A stretch of DNA of 64,000 nt from NCBI RefSeq assembly GCF_003576645.1, contig NC_044923.1, forward strand, positions 12,538,926-12,602,925. Direction: 5' to 3'. The notes under the pieces are model-generated. The model was not told the origin of the DNA. It worked only from the letters and a program-made list of their open reading frames with translations, and ran no database searches. Positions 9,191-20,097 of the stretch are shown one piece after another. Position numbers and translations under genes: made by a program. This DNA comes from Ipomoea triloba. Lineage: Eukaryota; Streptophyta; Magnoliopsida; Solanales; Convolvulaceae. Each line of letters opens with the position of its first letter. The stretch's first letter is position 1.

Positions 9191-11653
9191 ATGACGATGA
9201 GGCTAGAAATAATGTACTCCTGTTTATTAGTAACGTTGATTGTGAGCGGCGGTTTGGTAAAGGGAGCAGAGGACTTGCAGGGCAAGTGCGGGAAAGACAT
9301 CCAGAAGGTGGCGGCGTGCCTGAGCTTCGCGACTGGGAAGGCGGAGAAGCCGGGGAAGGAATGCTGCGACTCGGCGTCGAGCATCGACGCGAGTGAGCGC
9401 CCGCTTTGCTTTTGCTATATCATAGAGCAGGCGCACAATACATCTAACACTCAGATACAGAGCTTCGGTATTCGGGTTGATCGATTGCTTCGGCTCCCTT
9501 CTGATTGCAGCATCCACGACGTCAACGTCACTACCTGTCCCAGTAAGTTTTAAGTTTGATTTAAGAGTTACTACTAAACTTTCAAATTCATCATCTTACG
9601 ATTTTCATCTAATAAGTTAATCACCCATAGTGATTTCACTATTAAATTTTAGGAAGAAGTGTCAAATATATTAATATACCATTGAACTTATTGTTTTTTG
9701 CAATTGGGCCATTGAACTTAAAAAAATGTGTAATTCTACCATCAAACAAGCAAACTTTGTGCAATTAGACTATTTTTACAAAAATTTTCAGGTAAAATTC
9801 AATTATATTACTAACATATATGTATTAAGAGTGACATTTTCTTCTACCATACTAGTTGGGAGTCAATATTGAAATGTTTTTAACTCAAATTGAATTAAAA
9901 ATTTTTGTAAAAATGGTCCAATTGCACAAATTTTGCTTGTTTGATGGTTGAATTGCACACTTTTTAAGTTTAATGACCCAATTGCACAAAAGCGACAAGT
10001 TCGGTGGCCTATTTGACACTTTTTCCTAAATTTTAACTAGTTGGTCGTGGCTGTTCTATTAAGACCAGAGCTGATTAAATTTTGAAACCTGAAAAATTAT
10101 AGGTGATTACTTAAATAAAAAGAAATAGGATTAAACGTGATAAAATTAATATCACGTGTCATTAACTATTAATTTAATTTTTTGGATTGAATTGGATCAA
10201 ACTCTTTTTTTTTAATTAATTAATTAATTTTGATATTGATAAATTGTATGTACACACTGCACACATATATGCATCCAAGCTTTTTCTTAGTAGAAAATCT
10301 TCTCCAATTCAATTTAGTCTAAAATATTTTGTAAAGTTTTTTTTTTCACTATTGATTTTTTTTATTTCATTTTAATTTTTAGTTTTTAACTGATTTATTC
10401 TACTGTTAGTTTTTTTGACTTTTAAAGATACTCAATTTTTAATTCAATATATTCAGAAAGTTCTTATGTGTTACTTCAATACCTCTTTACTGTATGGCTC
10501 TGTTTGTCATGCTTTATATATATATAAAAGACTAGTTGAAAATTAAAATGTTAACTAATTGAAACTAGTAGAAGTATTTGATAAAATTGGTCATTAAGGT
10601 AGCATGATATGTCAACATTCTTGATTTGGATGAGACTTGAACTTGTGACCTTTTGTTTGAAAGGTAATAATGATGTCATCAAATCACAAAATACTTGACC
10701 GTAAATGTGTATATATATAGTATTATAATTGCTATAATATGGGTAGTTATTAGATGTGTTTTTTAAGTTGGTTTTAGAATTTTAATTTTAATTAAAGAAG
10801 TGGAGTAATTGTCATTTTAATAATGATGGTGATGAGTTGACAAATGTATGAATGAATGAGATAAAATGTAAATTTTGCCTGAGATGAAATCATAGGAGAG
10901 GAGGGAAAAGATGATGAAAAATAAAAGTATTTTACTTAGTAGCTTTACAAATTGTTGATTAGTTGAGTCACCATAATTTATCTCTTTATAAATTGTCGGG
11001 GCAAGGTGTGGAGGCATTTAAGGTGGGCAATTCCACCTTTTGTTATGAGAAAATAAGGGGTGGTGGAAAGTTTTAATTAAATGATGGAAATAATTTGATT
11101 AATTGGTGGTTCTCAGCTAAAGATCTTGTGGTCTAGTGGCACCCAGTGTTCCGATTTACATTCCCACATGGATGATGGGAGTGAGGTTCGAGCCTTAGTG
11201 GAGGCAACTGTTGACTCTATATTGTAACAAAGTCAGTACTCAATAAAAAAATTAGTTTATGTTTAAATAATAATCATAGTAAATAGTTAACTACTATGTA
11301 GTGTGATGACATCTTTGTTACTATTATTCACAAGATTGAAAAATCTATATTTTTCTTATAAATATAATAATATTATAAGTATTATATTTTCATGTTTATC
11401 CGTGAGAGTGTGAGACTATATCATACAAATGGGATTCTATATTGATTGATATATACGATGAACAGAGCTGTTGAATCTTCCGGCGAACTCTCCCGACGCC
11501 GCTTTCTTCACCAACTCTTCTGGTTCCACTACTCCCGTGGTCGCAGCAGGCACTGCTCCCTCCAATGCCTTCAAGCATAATCCCCTGCAGCTTGCTGGAC
11601 ACTTACCGGTTGCGGTAGCCATCATCTGTTTCACATTTTGGAAAATGTTTTAA
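9191..11653 (+). CDS. LTPG: GPI-anchored non-specific lipid-transfer protein (LTPG type), two exons
   Basis: CDS is join(9191..9542, 11466..11653), 179 aa. The donor CCCA|GTAAGT and acceptor AACAG|AG splice in phase 1 to give CPKLLNLPANSPDAA, a block typical of LTPGs. Residues 1-25 form a signal peptide. All eight cysteines of the family are present in the C...C...CC...CxC...C...C order (C33, C43, C58, C59, C73, C75, C106, C116). The tail is Ser/Thr/Pro-rich and ends in a hydrophobic segment (about 160-179) as in GPI signals. Members bind lipids at the outer plasma membrane and help export cuticular wax or suberin monomers. That role is family knowledge, not shown here. Another in-frame ATG lies two codons downstream of the chosen start. 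Its 1.9-kb intron carries a MITE and a SINE. Confidence 0.92.
9651..10027. mobile_element. Foldback MITE in the LTPG intron with AAATTTT target duplication
   Basis: The left arm AGGAAGAAGTGTCAAATAT is inverted at the right as ATTTGACACTTTTTCCT. The inverted similarity continues inward for about 100 bp (CATTGAACTTATTG, GCAATTGGGCCATTGAACTT). Direct repeats AAATTTT flank it at 9644-9650 and 10028-10034. It is non-coding and 377 bp long. Confidence 0.85.
11118..11252 (+). mobile_element. tRNA-derived SINE in the LTPG intron
   Basis: An A-box-like TCTTGTGGTCTAGTGGCACC (11123-11142) and a B-box GGTTCGAGCC (about 11184-11193) are spaced as in tRNA-derived pol III promoters. The element ends in CAATAAAAAA. 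No exact target duplication was recognised. The remainder of the intron (10035-11117) is AT-rich, with a possible minus-strand SINE relic around 10610-10700 whose B-box reads AAGTTCAAGTCTC. Confidence 0.65.
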
Positions 11654-11878
11654 ATGTAGTTACGATAAATATAATTTCTATGCTGTTTTAGTCTTTTAGA
11701 ACGCCATACTTATATTTTAAAAAAATTTACCTCTGGAGTGTAATCTTTATGTAATTTTCAAGTTCATTGACTTTGGTTTTCCACTTAATCAAAGTAGTTA
11801 GGGAACTAATTTTGTTTTTTTTTTTTTGTTTTTGCTTTTTTTTTTAAATATACTCGTAAACAGTGGCAATTTTATATT

Positions 11879-12770
11879 GAGAAAAATGCAATTTTAAGGT
11901 GTGTTTGGTTGACAGGTTTAGCTGTCAGGATTGAGTATTAAAGTCATTGTAATTGGTTGGTTTACAGATTTTTAGAACACTACTATGAATTTTGATTACC
12001 CCATTAATTGCAAAACACATTCCCTAATAAAATAAGGTTTTCATTTCCCTTCCTCCTCCGCTTCCCCAACTATTAATAATCATTCACATTCCAACCTACT
12101 ACCCAAACATGCAAAATACTTTCACCAAAACCCATTACTATTACCAAATATTTGATACGCATTCTGATTCCGATTCCCATCTGCGAACCAAACACACCTT
12201 AGTCTCCCAATTTTTCTTTGCTAGCGATTTTAGTCTAACTTTTTATCGTTGTAATATACATCCCTAACTCTTCAAAAAAAAGTTAACATTTCTATCCCTT
12301 GAAACAATAAAATTATTCAACTCTATTAAAATTTTAATTTATATATGGTTATTTTAAAATTTTGTTATCTTTTTTTTTTTTTGTTTTTTCATAACATTGT
12401 AAGTTTTGGTATTTAATTAGTAAAATAGAAAATTAACAACCTTCTTTCCTAAATTTTTCCTTTTGAACTGTGGCACATCTTTCATATTTCTCTACACAAC
12501 TCACATAAAATCATGTTATTTATTTTACAAATGAAATATTGAGACTAAACAATATTATAATTAAAGAAGAAATATTAAAATGTACTAAAATACACATGTA
12601 CAGATGTATTAAGTAAAATTTTAATAGAGTTTAATAATTTTGTTGCTCTAAAAGTTAAAATTTCAACTTCTTTTTGAAGAGTTAGGGGTGCATATTGCAA
12701 CAGTACAAAGTTAGAGACTAAAATAGCTAGTGATGAACAATTGAGGATTAAAATTACATTTTTCTATTTT
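11879..12770. mobile_element. Foldback element interrupted by a second MITE
   Basis: The right arm 12610-12760 (TTTTAATAGAGTTTAATAAT, AGTTAGGGGTGCATATTGCA, CTAAAATAGCTAGTGATGAA) is the inverse of the left arm (TTTGCTAGCGATTTTAGTCT, GCAATATACATCCCTAACTC, ATTCAACTCTATTAAAATTT). The outermost left arm (GAGAAAAATGCAATTTTA, 11880-11896) is separated from the rest by the MITE at 11897-12198. That shows a later nested insertion. The ends are approximate. The gap 11654-11878 is the probable LTPG 3' flank. Confidence 0.75.
11897..12198. mobile_element. Tourist-like (PIF/Harbinger) MITE nested in a foldback element
   Basis: The termini AGGTGTGTTTGGTT and AACCAAACACACC are inverted, and TTA trinucleotides flank both ends (11894-11896 and 12199-12201), the target duplication expected of PIF/Harbinger elements. 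It is 302 bp with no coding capacity. Removing it restores continuity of the outer foldback arm. Confidence 0.8.
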
Positions 12771-13198
12771 ATATTTTAACTTGTATTTTCCCAAAGCGAC
12801 TCAATGATTATAATTTATATTCAATAATTATATAAATTAAGGAATTTATATAATATTTTAGACAACCATTATTTACTATACTAATAAGAGTTAGTAAAGT
12901 TAGGCATATAACGAGAATTAAAAATGTTCGTTCAATCATTTGATGAAAGTGAAAATAAGGACTAATTGTGAGTGCATTTGTGCATTTTAGGGAAATGGAT
13001 CCATATCAAGGGCATTTTGGTCATTTTATAGCAAAAAAGGAAGAAGAACCCAAATAAGGAATTTGTACGAGTATCAATATACTCGTGCACTTGATTGTGC
13101 AGACCGAAGCAGAGTGTTATACGCAATTTTGTACGCGCATACAAAGGGAGAACATATCAAGGGCAGAAAGTTGCATGAGTGCTTGTACACTCGTACAT
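12771..13198. other. Intergenic, no gene recognised
   Basis: AT-rich to about 12960. Then comes a less AT-rich stretch with 'GTACGAGT', 'ACTCGTGC' and 'ACTCGTAC' motifs near 13062-13210, probably part of the adjoining gypsy element. Confidence 0.5.
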
Positions 13199-14140
13199 TC
13201 ACTCGTTGGCCACTCTTATCTGATGATAACCTGACCTCAAGTCAGTCTTTATAAAGACTCCGGCTCCTTTAAGCTGGTCGAACAAGTCATTGATACGAGG
13301 CAACATATACATGTTCTTTACTATGACTTGATTTAATTCCCTATAGTCAATGCACAAGCGTAAACTTCCATCCTTCTTTCTGACAAACAATACCGGGACA
13401 CCCCAAGGCGATGCACTAGGCCTAATGTAGCCCTTTTCCAACATTTCTTGCAACTGCACTTTAAGCTCTGATATTTCCTTGACTGTCATCTGGTATAGTA
13501 CTTTGGATATTGGCACCGTGCCTCGTAGTAGGTTAATGGAGAACTTCACCTCTCGATCTGGGGGCATTCTTGGAATTTCCTCAGGAAATACATTCGGAAA
13601 TTCTCTCACTACAACAATCTGCTCAAGAGTCTCGCCCTTAGTGCTCAAGTCCTGAAGAGTGCATAGATAAGCCTCATGTCTGTTGTGTAGATATTTCCTC
13701 ATTTTGATCATGGTTACTATCTTCATTCCTAGGGGTTCCACATTTCCCTTGTAGGATACGTACTCCTTGTTAGGCCCTTTCAGTACCACTTTTCGCTCAT
13801 CACATAAGATCTTGGCTCGATATCTGGTCAACCAATCCATGCCTAGCACTACATCCATGTCTTCTAGCTCAAACTTAATAAAATCCCCATAGAACATTAC
13901 TCGAGGTATCTCGATACTTAGGTTCTCAAATACATCTTCACAATCTATCGCCCTCCTTGAGGCCAATTTGACCCCCATTTTCTACTTATGAGTCGGTTCT
14001 AATCCTATCTTACTCACGAGTGCCGACGATATGAAGGAATTTATAGCCTCAGAATTGAACAACATCACTGCTGGTATGGCATTAACTAGGAACATTCATG
14101 TTACCATTTCAGCTGCCCTCGTCCGGACCCATCGTGTGGA
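13199..14140 (-). pseudogene. Ty3/gypsy pol fragment (protease and N-terminal reverse transcriptase), degenerate
   Basis: Minus strand. The uninterrupted part (13978 to 13199, 259 aa) contains the protease-to-RT linker ([29 protein letters not shown]) and the start of the RT ([25 protein letters not shown], 25 residues in all, then [10 protein letters not shown]). It stops before the YxDD box, so the RT is truncated. Upstream in the same frame, after an in-frame stop at about 13985, comes MLFNSEAINSFISSALV, corresponding to the protease active-site region. The usual D-S/T-G is N-S-E here, so the protease is dead. The spacing resembles the Tekay/Del chromovirus lineage. Integrase and RNase H are absent. 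Confidence 0.85.
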
Positions 14141-14199
14141 AAAGATTGTTCTTTGCTCACTATTGGTTTTATCTCCCACGAAATGGTCGAACGGCAGAC

Positions 14200-14880
14200 C
14201 AACACCACCGGGAAATTGACTAATACTTATCAAAAAACTAGAGTAACCTTTCGGCCCTCTTTGAATTGCTTGATCGTCGTCGAGTACAATGATTTGCTTA
14301 TAAGTGCGCTAGATTGCTTGTTCACTCTCGAGACCTAGAACCCCTATTTATAAGAGTTATGAGGAAATCTTTCCTTATTACACTTTAAGCACTTTCCTAA
14401 TCTACCTCGTCCTTCCTTCCATATCTCTTGCCTTCTATCGCCGAACTTTTTAGGAAACTCCCATAACTGCCTGCCTTGCCCCATTCTCCTTCGCCGCCTT
14501 CCTTGCACCGCCTTTCTTACACCACCTTTCTTGCCTCGACCCCGTATTAGATCGGTCTAGTTCGACTTATCCTCACCTTGTTTCCCTACCCCGACCTTTC
14601 TTCCATGGTTATTAATCGTTTCAATAGCTATGTCCAATCACTCTGAGTCTAAGATCTTCAACTGCCTTATCACCTTTCCTATGATCCCCCGACCGACTGA
14701 TCGATGGTCAACCGAGCTTCGCCCTGTCCTCCTACCTTCCTCCGAGTCTGCTCTTCCTCAACATTAGTTGTCTCTTTCGCACACGCCGAGCTTCTAGCAC
14801 CGAGCCTTATCCTATCCCCCATCATCTAGTCCCTCATTTCTTCGAGCTACGCAAAGCACGAGCCCTAATGTTATATATAT
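14200..14880 (-). mobile_element. Probable 5' LTR of the same gypsy element
   Basis: Read on the minus strand, a TATA box (CTTATAAATAGGGG, about 14357-14344) lies upstream of the gypsy fragment in the orientation expected for a 5' LTR. The flanks are pyrimidine/purine biased with no coding frame. The LTR borders are not clear. If correct, gag has been deleted, because protease similarity starts within about 100 bp. Confidence 0.4.
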
Positions 14881-14889
14881 AGGGATATG

Positions 14890-14895
14890 TACGTA

Positions 14896-14935
<40 letters not shown>
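14890..14935. repeat. (ATT)n microsatellite
   Basis: About 13 to 14 ATT units. The following 14940-15590 is AT-rich. A 'GTGTCACCCCACACCATGAA' stretch near 15107 looks like a MITE relic. Confidence 0.95.
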
Positions 14936-14936
<1 letters not shown>

Positions 14937-15591
14937 CACTCTTTATTTCTCACCGTCTCTCTTTCTCCTTGTTGACCCTTCAATTTTAAGTGGTTCATGA
15001 GGTTGATTTTGGGATATTGAGGTAAGATTTATGTCTACCTAAAATTTGTTTACCCCAATTAAATTATTTAATATGTGCTTATATGATATTATACTATTAG
15101 GCTAAAGTGTCACCCCACACCATGAACTATAACGGATTCTTCATGCCGCACCCTAACCTTTAATATTAATTGTATATATATATTCCTTATATTTTTGTGT
15201 GTAATTATCATGTATGTATTAATTGTAAGTGAATTATTAATTAGTATTATGTAGAATTGAGATATTAACTAATTACTAGTAATTGCATGAAATTAGGAAT
15301 CGTCGCGTTCAACATTGGTTCATCAATTTATGTGTTTATTTTTTTTTCATCTGTTCATCATTTTCAAATATATATGATTGTTTACCAATATTCTTAAATG
15401 TTGGCTTTCCTCCACCATTTATTTTGAATTTTGTATCATCTGCCATTTATTTTGGATTTTCCTGAATAATATTGTGGCTTCAAGCATCAACCTAGCTGTA
15501 TTTCTCAACAGAGTGATTAATGTGATATGTGTTGTTTTAGGTAGGCTATTGCTTATGTTAATTTTGTCTTGTTTGGTAGAAACAACATATT

Positions 15592-15838
15592 TTTGAGTTT
15601 CAACGCACTGTCTATTCTGCGTTGGTTCTGATTACGGATGATGAGTTTCCAACGGAGCGGGGTGGGGAGTTTGTTTTTACATATGATGGTTTGATCGTGA
15701 AGGGTTCAACTGGATTCGGGTGAGAAGTAAAGTGGATTTGATCATCCTGAATTACACTTCCGGGACGATGTCACAGCCAAATGGAGTTGTTCATAGTCAC
15801 CGGGGAGCGTTCTTATGACTTTAGATTCATTTTTAGCT
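15592..15838 (+). pseudogene. Acyl-activating enzyme (AMP-binding) pseudogene fragment
   Basis: One frame reads ALVLITDDEFPTERGG then TYDGLIVKGS (about 15628-15708). After a frameshift near 15715, another reads VDLIILNYTSGTMSQPNGVV then HSHRGAFL (15730-15815), and a further shift gives MTLDSFL. The YTSGTxxxPxGVVHxHRG block is the AMP-binding P-loop of acyl-CoA ligases, closest in style to plant AAE/BZO1-type enzymes, where an 'ED..P..YEGLI.RG' segment precedes it. Frameshifts, stops and the missing remainder (full enzymes are about 550 aa) mark it as dead. The catalytic signature differs from the usual TSGTT and P-K-G (here TSGTM and P-N-G). Confidence 0.75.
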
Positions 15839-15839
15839 A

Positions 15840-17480
15840 ATGAATTTTCTAATATAATTTCCATATTATATTTTAATTAATTGATACTTTTTCTAATATA
15901 TTTTACCTGTTTCGTCCCCTTTTTTATAATATGGATCCATATATATGTTAATCCGTTTATTATGTAATCTATACAGGTAATTATCATATACTATTTACCA
16001 TCTAAATAATACGTGGTCATTAATAACGGTATTTAACATCTAAATTTTTTATAGTAATTAAACATACCCGTGCACTTCTTTTGATTAATTTTGAATAAAA
16101 TCTTTTTTAAAAATTATGAAAATTAAAAAATTAATACTTTCTGTAATATAAATTTTATCTAATTAGATAAGAAAATTGATAATACACATATTACATCCAT
16201 AATTATAGGAAATTAAAAAAATATTATGATAATTATTCTAATCAACATATTATTATGCTAATTCACATATTATTAGATCTATACAATTATATGTAAATTA
16301 TTCAACTTTTAGATTATTACACATATAAAATCATGCTAATGGTTACTTTTGAACAAAATGTTAATAATTATGGTAATTAAAAAATTAATTTGCACATCAT
16401 ACTTTTATTAAATTGTTTTTTTCATACTTGACGTAATATAGATTTTATCTAATCAATTAAGGAAATTAATGGTACACAATGGACATAATTAAAGAAAATA
16501 AACATACACATATTACGTCCATAATTAAATAAAATTCAACATACACATATTACGTCCATAATTAAACGAAATTAAATATATACATATTATTTTATTGAAA
16601 ATAATATATACTCCTTAATTACCATAATTATTCAGACTACATGGATGTCATAATTAGCATAACATTAATTAAGAATAATATATATACTCCTTATTATCAT
16701 ATAGTAATCATAATAAAATGTCCTCATTTTTATTGAAATTAGTGATAAATTTTTCTGCCTATATAGGAAATTAATTAAATATACACATATTACGATGGGT
16801 AATTAAAGAAAAATAAACATACACATATTACGTCCATATTACCAACCTGTATTTAATACTTTAATCTTACTATGGTATTCAACATAGAGATAGTATCAAT
16901 TAGCATGCTCTTCCTTCTATTTTTGGTTTAGACTTTTCCTAATAAAATTTTTAAGTAATCAATTTCAACACTAATATACAAATCTTATAATTTCAAATAA
17001 ATGTAAATTTTTAAATATTAGTATTGTTTATAATTTCATCAATGATTTTAGGATGTTTTTTCCACATAGAAAATATTATAAACCATTATAAATACTATTA
17101 AATATTTTACAAAGTCAAATCATTTATATTATATTAAACAAATCTTATATGTTTGCTAATAAGGTGGTTAGTGTATATATAGGGGTGAATAATAAAAATA
17201 GGAGCCACAAAATGGTCCTCACAAGTTATTGAAAAAGAACTTTTAACGTATAAAATGATCATGTGATATAAATCATGTTACATATCAAATTTTTTAAAAT
17301 AAATGCAATCAAATGAGTCATTGATACTTTTGCATTGATCTTACAATCAAATAAACATACACTCTCAAATATTATAAATTATAATTATTTATAGATTAAC
17401 CTTTAATTTTATTATTTAGATATATAATATACAAAATTAATCCGTGCACTGTTAATTTACTAGTTTATTTAAAAATTAAA
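15840..17480. repeat. Very AT-rich region with repeated 'acacatattacgtccataatta' units
   Basis: The motif CACATATTACGTCCATAATT, or close variants, occurs at about 16507-16526 and 16544-16563. Partial forms lie near 16185, 16245, 16784 and 16820, usually next to 'AATTAAAGAAAATAAACATA'. No gene is visible. The repeats may be remnants of a transposon with internal sub-repeats. Confidence 0.55.
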
Positions 17481-17675
17481 TAGTAAATTCCTTTCCAAGA
17501 ATATATATGTATCTTATTTGGTTGATCACTTCTAACCACAGCTCACATTGCGCTCGCCCAGTCTCCTCCTTCATCCATTTTTCATGCTCCCATAAAGCAG
17601 ATTAATATTTATTAGTTTCCACCATTATTCCTTTACAAGGAAGATAGATCGGATATTGAATTGGGATCAGAGACC

Positions 17676-19059
17676 ATGCAAAAGCATTCAAACAGTAACT
17701 CCATCCACGGCTTCAAGCCGGAAAGGCCATGGCTTCTAGGCATAGCGGTTATTGGTTTATTCGGCAGCGCCCTTCTTATCGCAACCTTTTTCCGGACATC
17801 CAACAATCCCATCGCGTGCAAGATGGCCGGCATGGTGTCGGGTCAGCCCGCCACTGATATCCAAATGGAGGCCATTATCCATTACGCCACCACCAAGATT
17901 ACGCCCCAACAGAACATGGATGAGATTCGGATTTCCTTCGACGTCCTCCGAGATCGAAGCCCCTGCAATTTCCTGGTCTTCGGGCTGGGCCATGATTCCC
18001 TGATGTGGTCGTCGTTGAACCCCCGCGGCAACACGCTGTTCCTCGAGGAGGATCCCAAATGGGTGGAGACCGTGATCGGGTCCGCCCCGTACCTCAAGGC
18101 CCGCACCGTCAATTACCGGACCCAGCTCTCCCAGTCCGACGAGCTGATCCGCCACTTGCACCAGGAGCCCGACTGTTCCCCTAAGAAGTCCTTCATACGA
18201 GGCAACCACCGCTGCAGGTGAGGGACCATTACAAATACGTTATTCCATTTACTTTTTTTTTTACGTTTTTAAGGTATTAAAGTGTTTGCTAATTATGCTC
18301 ATCATTTTCCTCACTTTTTAAATAAAAAAATATTAAAGAAAGTAAAACTCCTAAAGATAAATGGAGTCCTCCTCTTTTCGGACAACACATACAAAGAAAC
18401 CTGCCAACAGTCATTAGTGAACATTTGAAAGATTTTTCTAGAATTCGTTTGTTTTTCTTTTTCTCCTGAAAGTACATTATTTTGTATACAATTATATAAT
18501 ATATAATTGGATTAACGAAACTACATTATTCGAGTATTTTGTATACAATTAAATAATATATTCTATATTCAAGTAATATAGTTTATTTTATATTCGAATA
18601 ATATACTTAATGAAAATAAATTATTTTGTATAATGTATCTTCAATAAATAAATAATATACTTTAGTATATCAAAAGTGTATTTTTTTTTTTATATTTCAC
18701 ACAACACTGTATGAATCATTGTTAACATAATAGTTTGCGGGTGCAGGTTGGCGCTGGACATGCTGCCGGCGGAGGTGTACGACAACGAATGGGACCTGAT
18801 CATGGTGGACGCCCCTAGGGGGTGGTTCCCGGAGGCGCCGGGGCGGATGTCGGCGATTTACTCCGCTGCAGTGATGGCGCGGAACAGGAAGGGGCCGGGG
18901 GTGACGCATGTGTTCCTTCACGATGTGGACCGCCCCGTGGAGAGGACATGGGCAGAGAGGCTGCTGTGTAGGAAATATTTGGTGAAAGAAGCTGGAAGGC
19001 TTTGGCACTTCGAAATCCCACCGGCTTCTCCTGATAAGCCTAGCAATGATTTTTGCTAG
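17676..19059 (+). CDS. GXM: Glucuronoxylan 4-O-methyltransferase (DUF579, GXM type), two exons
   Basis: CDS is join(17676..18217, 18747..19059), 284 aa. The splice CTGCAG|GTGAGG ... GTGCAG|GTTGG restores HRCRLALDMLP. Residues about 19-39 form a single membrane segment after a short basic cytosolic tail, the type II topology of Golgi enzymes. DUF579 hallmarks are FLVFGLGHDSLMW (99-111, putative SAM-binding loop), FLEEDPKW (122-129), DAPRGW (202-207) and VFLHDVDR (236-243). The C-terminal LWHFEIPP points to GXM1-3 rather than IRX15 relatives. Family members methylate O-4 of glucuronic acid side chains on xylan during secondary wall synthesis. The exons are GC-rich against AT-rich surroundings. 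The ATG at 17676 opens the frame just before the membrane segment, matching family length. The intron contains AT-rich 'TACATTATTTTGTATACAAT' repeats. Confidence 0.92.
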
Positions 19060-19141
19060 ACTACTTATATTTTTCTTGCTTTATAAGTATTCATTTTTAT
19101 TCTTCAATTCTCGGCCTATAACTAAGTATCCCATCTGTCAA

Positions 19142-19196
19142 CATATATATATATATATATATTTTTTTTTAATTTTTTTTTTTTAATTTTTTTAGG
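19142..19196. repeat. (AT)n and poly-T tract downstream of the GXM gene
   Basis: About 20 bp of TA repeats followed by T-rich blocks in the 3' flank. Confidence 0.85.
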
Positions 19197-19560
19197 TTCC
19201 TTTTTACAATACATTTGACATTCTTGCTTTCTTTTCCCCCCCTTATTTTGCTTAGTTTGTTGAAGTTAATTACTGAAATGTCTCACTGTTGCATATGTTG
19301 AAAATGGCAATACAAAAATAAAGATATTGTTAAATTTCTCCTTTTTATATATCAAAATTATTTGTTCTTATTTCTCTAAAATATTTTTTATTAAATCATT
19401 ATTGTGTGGACCATAAATAAAAAGTATATTATTTATGGGTCCAACCATTCAACAATCAAATATTCACTATTTGGCTTGGTATTAGTTTTTGGTCATTGCG
19501 TAAATTCTTTATTAATGATGAGAGATTGATCAATCCATGGATATACTCATATGCATTAAA

Positions 19561-19600
19561 CTAGTTTTTCTTAAGTGCGATGCGTAAAAAATAGGTGCAT
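19561..19600 (-). mobile_element. Possible Helitron 3' terminus
   Basis: On the minus strand, TTTTTTACGCATCGCACTTA is followed by AGAAAAACTAG and then T. The CTAG|T end with a short GC-containing hairpin core (GCGATGCG) 10-15 bp upstream resembles Helitron 3' ends. The hairpin is weak. Neighbouring 19600-20690 has no recognised gene. Confidence 0.35.
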
Positions 19601-19953
19601 AATATTAATGTTTTATATTAAAATTTTAAATTTATTTAGATTTTTGATATTTAAATGATTATAAATAATAATAATAATGTAAAATATTTTTATAAATTTT
19701 ATATTTATATTTTAGAAAATAATTAACATATAACTCCAATATATAATGTATATATATTATTATTGTTGAAGAAGATAAGAAAATATATGGTGGATGCATC
19801 TGCATGGTAACAATAGTGGAAAAGATAACGAAAGTTATAACAGTAGGGTATGTTTGTCCAAAATATTGTAAAGTACAACTTTTATAGCAAAATGTATAAA
19901 AAAAACTTAACGGAAAAAACGGACATAATGAAGGATATAACCTTCAATCACAC

Positions 19954-20097
19954 TTATTATGTTTTTATAAATAAATAATTTCCTCTTTAATTCCGTTTTA
20001 AATTTAATATCATCTAACCAATGATTTATTATGTTTTTATAAATAAATAATTTCCTCTTTAATTCCGTTTTAAATTTAATATCATCTAACCAATGAT
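19954..20097. repeat. Perfect 72-bp tandem duplication
   Basis: The unit starting TTATTATGTTTTTATAAATA and ending CTAACCAATGAT occurs at 19954-20025 and again, apparently without mismatch, at 20026-20097. It is non-coding. Perfect identity implies a recent duplication, or a local assembly error. Confidence 0.9.

Noticed and set aside
9043..9517. Overlapping ORFs in other frames across LTPG exon 1
   Set aside because: The GC-rich exon opens several frames; only the frame from 9191 has the signal peptide and eight-cysteine pattern.
11118..11193. tRNA gene suggested by A- and B-box motifs (also at 40288, 46601 and 48148)
   Set aside because: No acceptor stem, anticodon arm or cloverleaf can be folded; A-tails and target duplications show SINEs.
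17752..18209. Long ORFs on both strands within GXM exon 1, including a 150-aa minus-strand frame
   Set aside because: They are shadows of the DUF579 exon caused by its high GC content.
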